DNA from: Variovorax paradoxus
GTDB taxonomy: Bacteria; Pseudomonadota; Gammaproteobacteria; Burkholderiales; Burkholderiaceae_C
DNA: 64,000 nucleotides
Direction of reading: 5' to 3'
NCBI GenBank assembly: GCA_016806145.1
Contig: CP063167.1
Span: 1,174,501-1,238,500 of the forward strand
Position 1 is the stretch's first letter, and each line of letters starts with the position of its first letter. This document shows, piece by piece, positions 43,898-52,223 of this stretch. A model generated the notes under the pieces. That model saw only the letters and a list, made by a program, of their open reading frames with translations. It had not been told where the DNA came from and did not search any database. The translations under genes and the position numbers were made by a program.

Positions 43898-43909
43898 AGA
43901 AAAACTCAC
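43898..43909 (+). promoter_or_regulatory. Cluster motif copy 2 (A(T/G)AAAAACTCAC)
   Basis: AGAAAAACTCAC, 88 bases before the PhnZ-like start. The wider sequence GAGTT-N6-AACTC makes it an inverted repeat, fitting a LysR-type site upstream of a -35 region. Confidence 0.65.
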
Positions 43910-43997
43910 AGGCCTGTCTCAACTTAAATCGATTGATACCAGACGGCTCCGAAAAATAGCATCGCTCGTTTCATACACCTGAGAACAAGGAGCGAGC

Positions 43998-44600
43998 ATG
44001 GCTTTGGAGCTTGAAGATATTCGGGCGTTATTCGACGCGTACGGCTCACGGGCATACGGCAAGGAAGCGGTCACGCAACTGGAGCACGCACTGCAGACGG
44101 CCCATCTGGGCGAATCCGAAGGCGCCGAGCAGGAACTGATCGTCGCGGCATTCCTGCACGACCTGGGGCATCTGATCGGTTTGAGCAAGCACCATGAAGA
44201 AGGGGCGCCGAGTTCGGACGACGGATCGCCTTTTGGAACGGGTGACGACCTGCATCAGTACGTGGCGCTGCCGTTCTTGCGCCCCGTTCTCCCAAGCGCA
44301 GTGGTCGATCCCATCGGTCTGCACGTCGAGGCCAAGCGCTGTCTGTGCGCCATCGATCCGACATACCGCGCGAAGCTCAGCCCGCTGTCCATTCACACGC
44401 TGAAACTGCAGGGCGGCATCTACACGAAGGAGGAGGCAGATGCCTTCCAGCATCGCCCCTTCGCCCTCGACGCCATGCGGCTGCGCCGCTGGGATGACGC
44501 GGCCAAGGTGCCCGGCGTCAAGACGCCGCCGTTCGAGCACTACTTTTCCATGCTCTCGCAAATCTACGCGCAGCACCGCGAAACGCGCGCGGCGCACTGA
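43998..44600 (+). CDS. phnZ: PhnZ-like HD-domain phosphonate oxygenase
   Basis: 200 residues with ribosome site aaggagcg. Residues match those I recall for PhnZ with the same spacing: Tyr20, Glu23, His30, His54-Asp55, His58, then His86, His109, Lys113, Ser131 and Asp166 (PhnZ Y24, E27, H34, H58-D59, H62, H80, H104, K108, S126, D161). Only the H58-to-H86 loop differs, by several residues. PhnZ is a mixed-valent diiron oxygenase that cleaves the C-P bond of 2-amino-1-hydroxyethylphosphonate to glycine and phosphate. The partner hydroxylase PhnY is not in the window, so the substrate may already be a 1-hydroxyphosphonate. Confidence 0.88.
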   Translation: MALELEDIRALFDAYGSRAYGKEAVTQLEHALQTAHLGESEGAEQELIVAAFLHDLGHLIGLSKHHEEGAPSSDDGSPFGTGDDLHQYVALPFLRPVLPSAVVDPIGLHVEAKRCLCAIDPTYRAKLSPLSIHTLKLQGGIYTKEEADAFQHRPFALDAMRLRRWDDAAKVPGVKTPPFEHYFSMLSQIYAQHRETRAAH

Positions 44601-44650
44601 ACAAGAACCAAAAAGCAAGCTCGCGCGAGCGCGCGAGTGCAGGAGACAAG

Positions 44651-46252
44651 ATGTTTCATCAATTGACGATGCCGATCGGCGGCGCACTGCTGCCCACCTT
44701 CATCGTGGCGGCACTTCCGATCACGACCGTGCTGCTGATGCTCGGCGTGCTACGGCGACCTGGCTGGCAGGCGGGTCTTGCGGGCCTGGGCGTAGGTCTG
44801 GCCGTTGCGGTCTACGGCTGGCAGTTTCCAGTCGGCATGGCCTTCAACGCCGTGGCCCTCGGCGCAGTGTTGGCGGTGTGGCCCGTGATGTGGGTCGTGG
44901 TCGCGGCGATCTTTTTGTTCAACATGACCATACGAGCGGGACGGCTCGACGCCTTTCGTGTTTGGGTGCTGGACAACGTGCCCAACGATCGACGGGTTGT
45001 GCTCCTGGTGGTGGGTTTCCTCTTCGGCTCGCTCTTGGAGGCCGTGGCGGGGACTGGTACGCCCATTGCCATCACCTCCGCTTTGCTCGTCACGCTCGGC
45101 TTTCCGGTGCTCGATGCGCTGGTATTCATGCTGATCTTCGATACGGTTCCGGTCGCGTTTGGCGCCATGGGCCTGCCGATCACGGTTCTGGCTGCCGTCA
45201 CCGGGCTGCCTGCCGCGGAACTGGGCCAGATGGCAGGGCGCCAGCTCCCCTTTTTCGCGTTCCTGCTGCCCTTCTATGTGCTGACGATCTACAGCGGCGT
45301 GAAAGGCTTGCGCGCCGTCTGGCCGCTTGCACTCGTGGCGGGGGGAAGCTTCGCGATCACCCAATTCCTTGCCGCCAACTTCTTGAGCTATGCGATCTGT
45401 GACGTGCTGGCCGCGATCGTGGCGATCGTGGTGACGATGACTTTCCTGCGCTACTGGAAGCCGGCGCCCGATGCTCACTACCATGTCAACATCGACCGGG
45501 CGAGCATTGCCCGAACGAGCGTGACAGGTCGGCAAAGCTGGTATCCGTGGCTGATCGTTGCAGTGATTGCCGTGGGATGGACCGTCGCGAATCTCGGAAA
45601 AATCGGGGAAGTCTCGATCCCCTGGCCCGGGCTCGACAAGGCGGTGTACATCACTGTCTACCAGAAGGCGTATCCGGCGGTGTGGAGCTTCCAGCCGCTG
45701 ACGACCGGTACGGCGGTGCTGGTTGCTGCGTTGGTCTCCGCAGTCGTCATGCGCTTGTCAGTCAAGGACTTCTTCGGCGCTGCGAAGGACACCTTGCGGC
45801 AAACAGCGGTGCCCGTGGCCACAGTCGCCATGATCATCGGTCTGGCCTACCTGATGAACTATTCCGGGATGACGTACAGCCTGGGCCTGGGCATCGTGGC
45901 GGTGGGTCCATGGTTCCCCTTCGTGTCGGCCTTCCTTGGGTGGATCGCGGTGTTCCTTACCGGCAGCGATACCTCCGGCAATGCCCTGTTCGGCAATATG
46001 CAGGTGGTGGCGGCGAACCAGCTGGGGCTCAGCCCCACGCTGATGGCAGCCACGAACTCGACCGGGGGCGTCTTCGGCAAGATGATCTCCCCGCAGAGCA
46101 TCGCGTGCGGTGTTGCAACCACAGGGATGCATGGCAAAGAGGGGGCCATCGTCGCGCGCACGTTCAAGCACAGCATCTTTCTGACCCTTTTGCTGGGCGT
46201 GTTGGTGTGGCTGCAACAAAACCATCTTCACTGGATGATCCCTGGTCACTGA
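44651..46252 (+). CDS. LctP/LldP-family permease
   Basis: 533 residues, about 13 hydrophobic helices, with the lactate permease signatures FGSLLEAVAGTGTPIAITSALL and GSDTSGNALFGNMQVVAANQLGLSPTLMAATNSTGGVFGKMISPQSIA. It is an inner-membrane proton symporter for lactate or glycolate in known members. It lies 50 bases after the PhnZ-like gene and before a PhnM-like gene, so it may import a 2-hydroxy-acid-like organophosphonate, or the co-product. That is inference from context. Confidence 0.9.
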   Translation: MFHQLTMPIGGALLPTFIVAALPITTVLLMLGVLRRPGWQAGLAGLGVGLAVAVYGWQFPVGMAFNAVALGAVLAVWPVMWVVVAAIFLFNMTIRAGRLDAFRVWVLDNVPNDRRVVLLVVGFLFGSLLEAVAGTGTPIAITSALLVTLGFPVLDALVFMLIFDTVPVAFGAMGLPITVLAAVTGLPAAELGQMAGRQLPFFAFLLPFYVLTIYSGVKGLRAVWPLALVAGGSFAITQFLAANFLSYAICDVLAAIVAIVVTMTFLRYWKPAPDAHYHVNIDRASIARTSVTGRQSWYPWLIVAVIAVGWTVANLGKIGEVSIPWPGLDKAVYITVYQKAYPAVWSFQPLTTGTAVLVAALVSAVVMRLSVKDFFGAAKDTLRQTAVPVATVAMIIGLAYLMNYSGMTYSLGLGIVAVGPWFPFVSAFLGWIAVFLTGSDTSGNALFGNMQVVAANQLGLSPTLMAATNSTGGVFGKMISPQSIACGVATTGMHGKEGAIVARTFKHSIFLTLLLGVLVWLQQNHLHWMIPGH

Positions 46253-46323
46253 CTCCCCGCACGACGACGTGATGCGCCTGGTGCTGCCCCGCCTCGCTTG
46301 CGGAGCTCGGGTAGCATCGCCGC

Positions 46324-47496
46324 ATGTTGCGCGCGTCCCACACCGATCCTCCCCTGGCTGGCATTCGAGGGGCGCGCGTGCTCACGCCCGAAGGCTTGGC
46401 GCCGGCCTCCTTCGCTGTGGACGAAACGCTGCTGCACAGGGCTGCGTCGTCCGATGCGTTCCTGGATGCGGGCGACCTGCTCGTCCTGCCTGGCATCGTT
46501 GACATCCATGGCGATGCCTTCGAGCGGGCACTCAGGCCCCGGGCAGGCGTTCAAGTGCCGCACGCGACGGCACTCACGGATGTGGACGCCCAGCTGCTGG
46601 CCAACGGCATCACGACGGCCTATCACGGCGTGACCATTTCGTGGGAAGGCGGGCTGCGCGGCTTGGCCGTTGCCGAGCAAATGCTTCACGCCTTGCAAGA
46701 GCGCGGCGTTCGATGGGGCGCCGACCACCGATTTCACTTGCGACTGGAAGCCAGATTCGTGGAGGGGTGGGCTGCCGCAAGTCGATGGATCGAAGCTGGC
46801 CATGTTCACTTCCTGTCCATCAATGACCATTGGCCGCAGCTGGCGGCCAAGCTGAACGATCCCGTGCATCTCGCCCGGTACGCGGAGCGCGCGGAATGCG
46901 ATGTGCAGACCTTTGTTCAGCGCGTTGAGGCTGCCAGTCAGACAGCGCCCGAGGCGCCGGGGTTGGCACAACTCGTGGCACAGGCCAGGCGAGCCGGGCT
47001 GAGCGTCGCGTCGCATGACGATCCGGATGCGGCGCAGCGGCGACGTCTGAGCCTCTGGGGCTGCAATGTGGCCGAGTTTCCGCTGAGCGAGGATGCGGCG
47101 AGAGAAGCGAGGGTGGCGGGTGACCTCATCGTGTTCGGCGCGCCGAATGTGCTGCGCGGTGGGAGTCACGTGGGGGCGCCACGAGCCGAGGACATGGTCC
47201 GCAAGGGCCTGTGCGATGTACTGACGTCCGACTATTACTATCCGTCGCCGCTGCTCGCCGCATTCGACCTCGCACGCCGAGAGGTTCTTTCGTTCCCCGA
47301 GGCGTGGAGCATGGTCTCACGCCATGCCGCGACGGCGGTGGGGTTGACGGACCGCGGGCGCTTGGAGACAGGGCAGCGGGCAGATTTTCTGCTGGTGGAT
47401 GACGCAGTTCCCGGGCAGCCGCGTGTCGTCGCGAGCGTGGTGGCGGGAGCATTGCGCTTCGCGCTGCGTGCCTTCGAAAGCGGCACGCTGCTTTGA
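46324..47496 (+). CDS. phnM: PhnM-like amidohydrolase
   Basis: 390 residues with the amidohydrolase fold. PhnM-specific features are LPGIVDIHGDAFERAL (metal ligands around His62 and Asp64), GITTAYHGVTISWEGG, FHLRLEAR, SHDDPD and the ITSDYYYPS-like VLTSDYYYPSPLLAAF. In C-P lyase operons PhnM hydrolyses ribose-1-methylphosphonate triphosphate to the 5-phosphate. None of phnGHIJKL is present here, so this copy must do something else or serve genes elsewhere. It is 71 bases after the permease and ends 7 bases from the convergent SDR. Confidence 0.88.
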   Translation: MLRASHTDPPLAGIRGARVLTPEGLAPASFAVDETLLHRAASSDAFLDAGDLLVLPGIVDIHGDAFERALRPRAGVQVPHATALTDVDAQLLANGITTAYHGVTISWEGGLRGLAVAEQMLHALQERGVRWGADHRFHLRLEARFVEGWAAASRWIEAGHVHFLSINDHWPQLAAKLNDPVHLARYAERAECDVQTFVQRVEAASQTAPEAPGLAQLVAQARRAGLSVASHDDPDAAQRRRLSLWGCNVAEFPLSEDAAREARVAGDLIVFGAPNVLRGGSHVGAPRAEDMVRKGLCDVLTSDYYYPSPLLAAFDLARREVLSFPEAWSMVSRHAATAVGLTDRGRLETGQRADFLLVDDAVPGQPRVVASVVAGALRFALRAFESGTLL

Positions 47497-47503
47497 ACAA
47501 CCG

Positions 47504-48265
47504 CTACTTCCCGCCCGTCACGTCGAGGAAGGTGCCGGTGACAAAAGAGGCTTCGGCGCTGGCCAGCCACAGGATCGCTCGCGCCACTTCTTCGGGCTGG
47601 CCGCCTCGGCCCATCGGGATCGAATCCTTGACACGATCCACTCTGCCGGGCTCGCCGCCACTGGCATGCATCTGCGTGTAGATATGACCGGGGCGGACGC
47701 AGTTGACGCGGATGCCCTCGCGAGCGACCTCCTTGGCGAACCCGGTCGTGAAGGTTTCGAGCGCGCCCTTCGATGCGGCGTAGTCGACATATTCGTTGGG
47801 ACTGCCAAGCCGCGCGGCTGCCGACGAGACATTGATCACCGCTCCCCCTCGCGCGTTGTGGCGGCTGGACATGCGCTTGATCGCTTGCTGTGCGCAAAGG
47901 ATCGGGCCGATGGCGTTGACCGCAAAGATGCGGTGCATCCGCTCGAAGTCGAGATCTTCCAGTCGACATTGCTTTTGCAAGATGGCGGCGTTGTTCACGA
48001 GCACATCGAGGCGTCCGAACGTGCGGTCGAGCTCCGCGAACAGACGAGCGACTTGCGCGGGATCTGCGCTGTCAGCTCGCACTGCCAACCCTTGCCGGCC
48101 CGTGGCTCGCACGTTCGCGATGACGGTATCGGCAGCCGGTTCGTCTGAGAGATAGCTGATCACCACGTCATAGCCTTGCGCGGCTGCGAGACGCGCTGTG
48201 GCCGCACCGACGCCGCGGCTGCCGCCTGTGATCAAGATGACGGGTGCCTGAGAAGCATTTTCCAT
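47504..48265 (-). CDS. Short-chain dehydrogenase/reductase (SDR)
   Basis: 253 residues with TGGSRGVG, NNAAIL, catalytic YVDYAASKGA and the C-terminal TFLDVTGGK. It is a cytosolic NAD(P)-dependent oxidoreductase. It follows the Fsr-like MFS gene by 63 bases on the same strand, and that operon carries a motif copy in its promoter. It may oxidise or reduce the organophosphonate's hydroxy or keto group; the substrate is unknown. Confidence 0.92.
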   Translation of the reverse strand: MENASQAPVILITGGSRGVGAATARLAAAQGYDVVISYLSDEPAADTVIANVRATGRQGLAVRADSADPAQVARLFAELDRTFGRLDVLVNNAAILQKQCRLEDLDFERMHRIFAVNAIGPILCAQQAIKRMSSRHNARGGAVINVSSAAARLGSPNEYVDYAASKGALETFTTGFAKEVAREGIRVNCVRPGHIYTQMHASGGEPGRVDRVKDSIPMGRGGQPEEVARAILWLASAEASFVTGTFLDVTGGK

Positions 48266-48328
48266 GGGGTGAAGTTCCAGAGAGTGAGAAGAAGGCAGGA
48301 TGGGCCGGCTTGTGGTCGAGTGAGGCCG

Positions 48329-49540
48329 TCAGGTCGCCTGGTCGGTGAGCGTCAAACGCGCGCGCAACGCCAACGCCAATGGGACCACGGCGATGGCAGT
48401 CAGTGCCGTCGCGCATGTAGCCCACTGGATGCCGACCCGATCCCCCAGAAGGCCGTACACCACCGGAGAAATCGCGCTCGAGCCGATGGTGCCTGTGTAG
48501 AAGAGCGCAAAGGCACGTTCGTCATTTCCCCCGGGTGCCAGTTCGGGTACCGTGCCGTACAGCACGGAAGAGGTTCCGTTCATGAGCGCGCCCAGCAACG
48601 GCAGCAAGACCAGCGCGGGAACCAGGGGACACAGCATCACCGATAGGATGCACACCGCAGTTCCGCATTCGGTGGCGAGCACGGTACCGATGACGCCCAT
48701 GCGCTGGCCGAGCCAGCCGCAGATGAACTTCCCGGCGGCGCCGCCGATGAAGACCATCGCCAGGGCTGTGCCCAGCATCGGCGTCGATATGCCTTTGCCT
48801 TTGAGCAGGAACGGCAAGAAGGTCAGCAGCCCCATGCGCACGGCGCTGTCCAGCACACCGATCGCCAGAAGGAGCCGAAAGCCGGTGGCTGACGGATTCT
48901 TTTCATCGGCGCCTTCAACGTCTTCGATCGCCGGGTCGCGAGGTGTTGACGGAAGCCAAAGTGCCAGGCCTGCAGCGACCAATCCACCGACGATGGACAT
49001 GGCCCACAGTGCATGACGCCACGGCATCATGGTGGCCAGCAGCGAGATCGCCGCGGGCAGGGCGGCCTTGCCCAGATCTCCGGCAAAGTTGTAGATACCG
49101 AGGGGGCCCCGGGCGTTGCGCCCATAGGCGCGCGACACGGCACCCGAAGCCAATGGATGCTGGGTACTTGAACCGCTGCCCGACAGGGCCAGTGCGACGC
49201 ACAAGCCAAGCAGGCCACCGGACAGGCCCGCCGCCGCATAGCCCAGTGCGGCGAGCAGCGTCCCGAGCGCCAGCGTCGCACGGCTTCCGATCCAGCTGGC
49301 CAGACGACCTGCAGAGAGCTGGAACACAGCCATCGTCCCAGTGTAGACGCCCCGCACCAACGCCAGCGAGGCATAGCCGAGTTGGAACTCCGCCTGCCAG
49401 ATCGGCAGCAGCGCATAAATCATGTCGCCGTAGCCGTCATGGAGTGCATGTGCAGCACAGGTTGTCCATAACACGCGGGTGCGGTTGCTGGATGCCTTTT
49501 TTGCCTCAGTTGGCTGCGAGACAGCGGTCGGCATCGTCAT
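48329..49540 (-). CDS. Fsr-like MFS transporter
   Basis: 403 residues and about 12 hydrophobic helices. HALHDGYGDMIYALLPIWQAEFQLGYASLAL and the motif GSGSSTQHPLASGAVSR (compare GTGSSVFHPESS in fosmidomycin resistance protein Fsr, recalled) place it near Fsr, which exports a phosphonate antibiotic. It could therefore move a phosphonate or its product. It is the first gene of the operon with the SDR, and a motif copy lies 60 bases upstream. Confidence 0.85.
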   Translation of the reverse strand: MTMPTAVSQPTEAKKASSNRTRVLWTTCAAHALHDGYGDMIYALLPIWQAEFQLGYASLALVRGVYTGTMAVFQLSAGRLASWIGSRATLALGTLLAALGYAAAGLSGGLLGLCVALALSGSGSSTQHPLASGAVSRAYGRNARGPLGIYNFAGDLGKAALPAAISLLATMMPWRHALWAMSIVGGLVAAGLALWLPSTPRDPAIEDVEGADEKNPSATGFRLLLAIGVLDSAVRMGLLTFLPFLLKGKGISTPMLGTALAMVFIGGAAGKFICGWLGQRMGVIGTVLATECGTAVCILSVMLCPLVPALVLLPLLGALMNGTSSVLYGTVPELAPGGNDERAFALFYTGTIGSSAISPVVYGLLGDRVGIQWATCATALTAIAVVPLALALRARLTLTDQAT

Positions 49541-49600
49541 GGGGCGATGCTAGGGTGGGCCGCCGACAGCTGCCATCGATGATATGTCACACCTGCGGCG

Positions 49601-49612
49601 AGAAAAACTCAC
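49601..49612 (+). promoter_or_regulatory. Cluster motif copy 3 (A(T/G)AAAAACTCAC)
   Basis: AGAAAAACTCAC, within GCGAG-AAAAA-CTCAC, the most symmetric of the three copies. It is 60 bases upstream of the Fsr-like MFS gene, which reads on the minus strand. Confidence 0.6.
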
Positions 49613-49899
49613 ACCACAAAAGCAGCAAGGACGCTCGCGTGGCGGCCACTTTGAACGCCGGAGCGCGAAGACCTGCAGCGAATGGCCGCAATTCCATAGC
49701 GGCATGCGGCCCACGGCAGCGCGGGCGCAGCGACTTCAGGGGCAGTCTCGCTCACTGCTGTGTAAACGCCATCGGGATCGGGCGTGTTTTCTCTTCGTCC
49801 TGCTCTGTGCAGCGCGCCATCTGCCGCGAGTTCGAAGTCACTTTGAGCGGCCGAGAGCGTCGGGCCTCGACTCGCCCCCGTCGCTGGTGGCCGACTGGG
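49613..49899. other. Intergenic region
   Basis: 287 bases after motif copy 3, downstream of the CxxC protein gene. No gene or hairpin was recognised. Confidence 0.4.
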
Positions 49900-50316
49900 T
49901 CAGAGGAACGTGCTGATCAATGCCATCAGGGCGATCGCTGCGATGTACGCCGCCATGAGTGGTTGGAAGCGATGACCATCCCAGAAGCTGCGCTCGACGT
50001 GGCGATCAGGGGGCCGCGCAGCCTCGGCGCCGCCTTGCCCGACCACTGAATCCGGAGCCTCGATGGGGTGCCGAGCGATCAGCGCCCGGAACCCGGTGCC
50101 TCTGCACGCGCTACAGACGACCAACCCTTCCGCAAAGCATGAGGGGCAGGGAATCTCGTCCCCGTCGTATGTGCGGTAAAGCCCGTCCCCGCGACAGCTC
50201 CGGCAGTCCACGAGGCCATCAGTGCATAAGGAACAGGGAACAGAGTCATGGGAATTGTTCTTGAGAGGGCGAGCGGCTTCAGGAGGCATGAATTTCCAAC
50301 ATTTGGAACACACCAT
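49900..50316 (-). CDS. Five-CxxC zinc-finger-like protein with C-terminal membrane anchor
   Basis: 138 residues. CxxC pairs occur at residues 3/6, 28/31, 38/41, 57/60 and 68/71; several read CxxCxGxG (CRSCRGDG, CSACRGTG), as in the DnaJ zinc-binding domain. A C-terminal hydrophobic segment (PLMAAYIAAIALMALISTFL) would anchor it in the inner membrane with the cysteines on the other side of a polar linker. There is no J domain. Function is unknown; a redox or chaperone-like role is possible. Confidence 0.65.
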   Translation of the reverse strand: MVCSKCWKFMPPEAARPLKNNSHDSVPCSLCTDGLVDCRSCRGDGLYRTYDGDEIPCPSCFAEGLVVCSACRGTGFRALIARHPIEAPDSVVGQGGAEAARPPDRHVERSFWDGHRFQPLMAAYIAAIALMALISTFL

Positions 50317-50836
50317 ACGTGCTTGAGGCCCAGCCGGATCAGATTTTCCGGACCCAGCTACACCTTTCTGCTCACATTGATCGTCGCTATCGGGAGCCCT
50401 CCGTGTGCGGAGTCGATCAGGTACAAAAGGGGGCGCGCAGCCGACGATGATGCAAAAACTCGTCGCGAAAAGACAACCTCGGCATCATCGTTGTCGGGCA
50501 CGTCAAGCACCTCACAGAATCGCTTGCGTTGGATCACTGTCCTGGTCGGTGGCCGCCTCGCGCCGGACGATGCCGGCGGCAGTGATGTTGCCTTGCCGAT
50601 GGTCGGGGCATGGTCTATGACGGAGCATGGCACGCGCCTGTCAGTGCGGCTTGAGGCAACGGCTGCTTCGCGATGGGGCCGCGGCAGCCGATCGCGAGAT
50701 CCGAAAGGGGAACGTTCGAGTAAAGTTGCTTTGCCCGCCCGCATCAGCGAACTGTCATGCTTAAGCCATTTCCTCCAACCATCTGCCCCGTGACCCTGTG
50801 CAAGCGTGAGTTAACAGTGCGTCATTTCTTCGGCAA
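50317..50836. other. Divergent intergenic region
   Basis: 520 bases between the CxxC gene and the small membrane protein, which point away from each other. Frames here are not protein-like. No operator was recognised. Confidence 0.4.
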
Positions 50837-51172
50837 TTGCTTGACCATTGCCGGCGCGGCGAGCGCGTGACGAGCCGGCCGGATGCCCCAAGCCGCCGTC
50901 GGCCGTGGCTGCAGTCGCTGGCAGCTCTCGCCGTCGCGACCTTGATCGGCTGGGGTTGCCTGATGGGAGCGACCGAAGTGGTGGAAAGCCTGCGCACGGG
51001 GGTGCTCAACAACCGCAAAGGACCTGACGTCCTTGCAGCCGAGCAGCCTGTACTCTATTGGGCTCTGATCGGCTTCTACACGGCGGCGACGCTGACCGCA
51101 GCTGGCTTGGCACTCTTGGTACTGACCGTTGCCGTGCGCGATCTGATCAGCGCGAGAGGCCCTGATCGATGA
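50837..51172 (+). CDS. Small hypothetical membrane protein
   Basis: Up to 111 residues; the GTG at 50867 (VTSRPDAPSRRRPW) is an alternative start. Two hydrophobic segments (LAALAVATLIGWGCLMGA, LIGFYTAATLTAAGLALLVLTVAV) flank a polar loop, with a basic N-terminus. It is a probable inner-membrane protein with no recognised family. Confidence 0.5.
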   Translation: MLDHCRRGERVTSRPDAPSRRRPWLQSLAALAVATLIGWGCLMGATEVVESLRTGVLNNRKGPDVLAAEQPVLYWALIGFYTAATLTAAGLALLVLTVAVRDLISARGPDR

Positions 51173-51983
51173 ATGCTTGGTTAGCGCGACTGGCGACTGT
51201 TGACCTGCGGCCGGTGGTGACGCGCCCATCGTGGGTTGTCCGCCCGGCGCAGTTCTCCTGACTCCACGCACAGACGCCTGCGTGGCGGCGCCGAAGGGCC
51301 GCTCCTGGCCGACCGTAGGTCATCGCGGACTTGCTGGGAACGCGCCAGTCTTGCCGGCATCTCCCATACGCGTTGTCAACGTATGCCGGCCCTTTCCAAG
51401 CCATCGGCGAGCCACCGACCTCTCACCTTTGGGACAAGCTTGGTCGCCTCACGCCCGAAGGAACCTGTCTCCGTATGGTGGCTTGACGACTTCGGATCCA
51501 ACCAAGATCGTGACAGCACGAACTTTCGGCCGACGAGTCGGGAGCCGCGCAGCGACCATGCCGATAGTCATGGAGGTGGCGGCAAAGTGGATCGCGCACC
51601 AGGTCGCGTCAACGTTGACGCGAAGCGGCGCTGCATCGAGGTCGAATCGGCGTTCTGGACTGGACCATTGACGAGCCGCGCGGCGGCGCCGGAGCAGTTA
51701 TTGACGCAGCTGCGGGGCGCAGCGCCACGTTGGCATCGATCCGTCTGCGCGTTCGACGAGATATGCGCTTAGCGGCGAAGACACATGACTCATCAACGCA
51801 GCATCTGGACGGCAACTCCCGAGGAGACGAGCATGACGTCAACATCGGTTCCTTAATCGGTGGGCGTCACTGCTTGAGGCAGGTGAAGCGGTTCAACCAA
51901 CGATTTCCAGGCGTACAAAGCTTGACGGACTACCCGCTCGAACTACAGTACAGAAGTCCATACCGAGTTCTCGATCACAGGCT
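51173..51983. other. Non-coding or decayed region upstream of vapB
   Basis: 811 bases. Open frames on both strands are long because of high GC, but none has a ribosome site or recognisable protein. This low gene density marks the beginning of the accessory region. Confidence 0.45.
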
Positions 51984-52223
51984 ATGAAAACGACGCTCAA
52001 TCTCAACGACATTTTGCTGATGCAAGCCAAGGCACTTGCTACGCAGCAGCGGACGAGTCTCACGCGTTTGATCGAGGAAGGGCTTCGGCTGCGGCTGAAA
52101 GCCAAGCCGACATCCCCTCAAGTCGTTCATCTCCCGGTGTATCGCGGCAAGGGAGGGCTCGCTGGTGGCTTGTGCGGTGCAAGCAACAAAGAAATGTTCG
52201 ACGCTGTAGATCCTGAGACCTGA
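51984..52223 (+). CDS. vapB: VapB-type antitoxin
   Basis: 79 residues. MKTTLNLNDILLMQAKALATQQRTSLTRLIEEGLRLRL is the ribbon-helix-helix DNA-binding domain of this VapB group, and LPVYRGKGGLAGGL is the conserved toxin-wrapping tail. The cognate toxin frame begins inside its 3' end but is broken, so this appears to be an orphan antitoxin. It lies next to a mobilization module. Confidence 0.85.
   Translation: MKTTLNLNDILLMQAKALATQQRTSLTRLIEEGLRLRLKAKPTSPQVVHLPVYRGKGGLAGGLCGASNKEMFDAVDPET

Noticed and set aside
51231..51772. Overlapping open frames of 146 and 178 codons
   Set aside because: Long only because of high GC; no start signal and no homology that I recognise.
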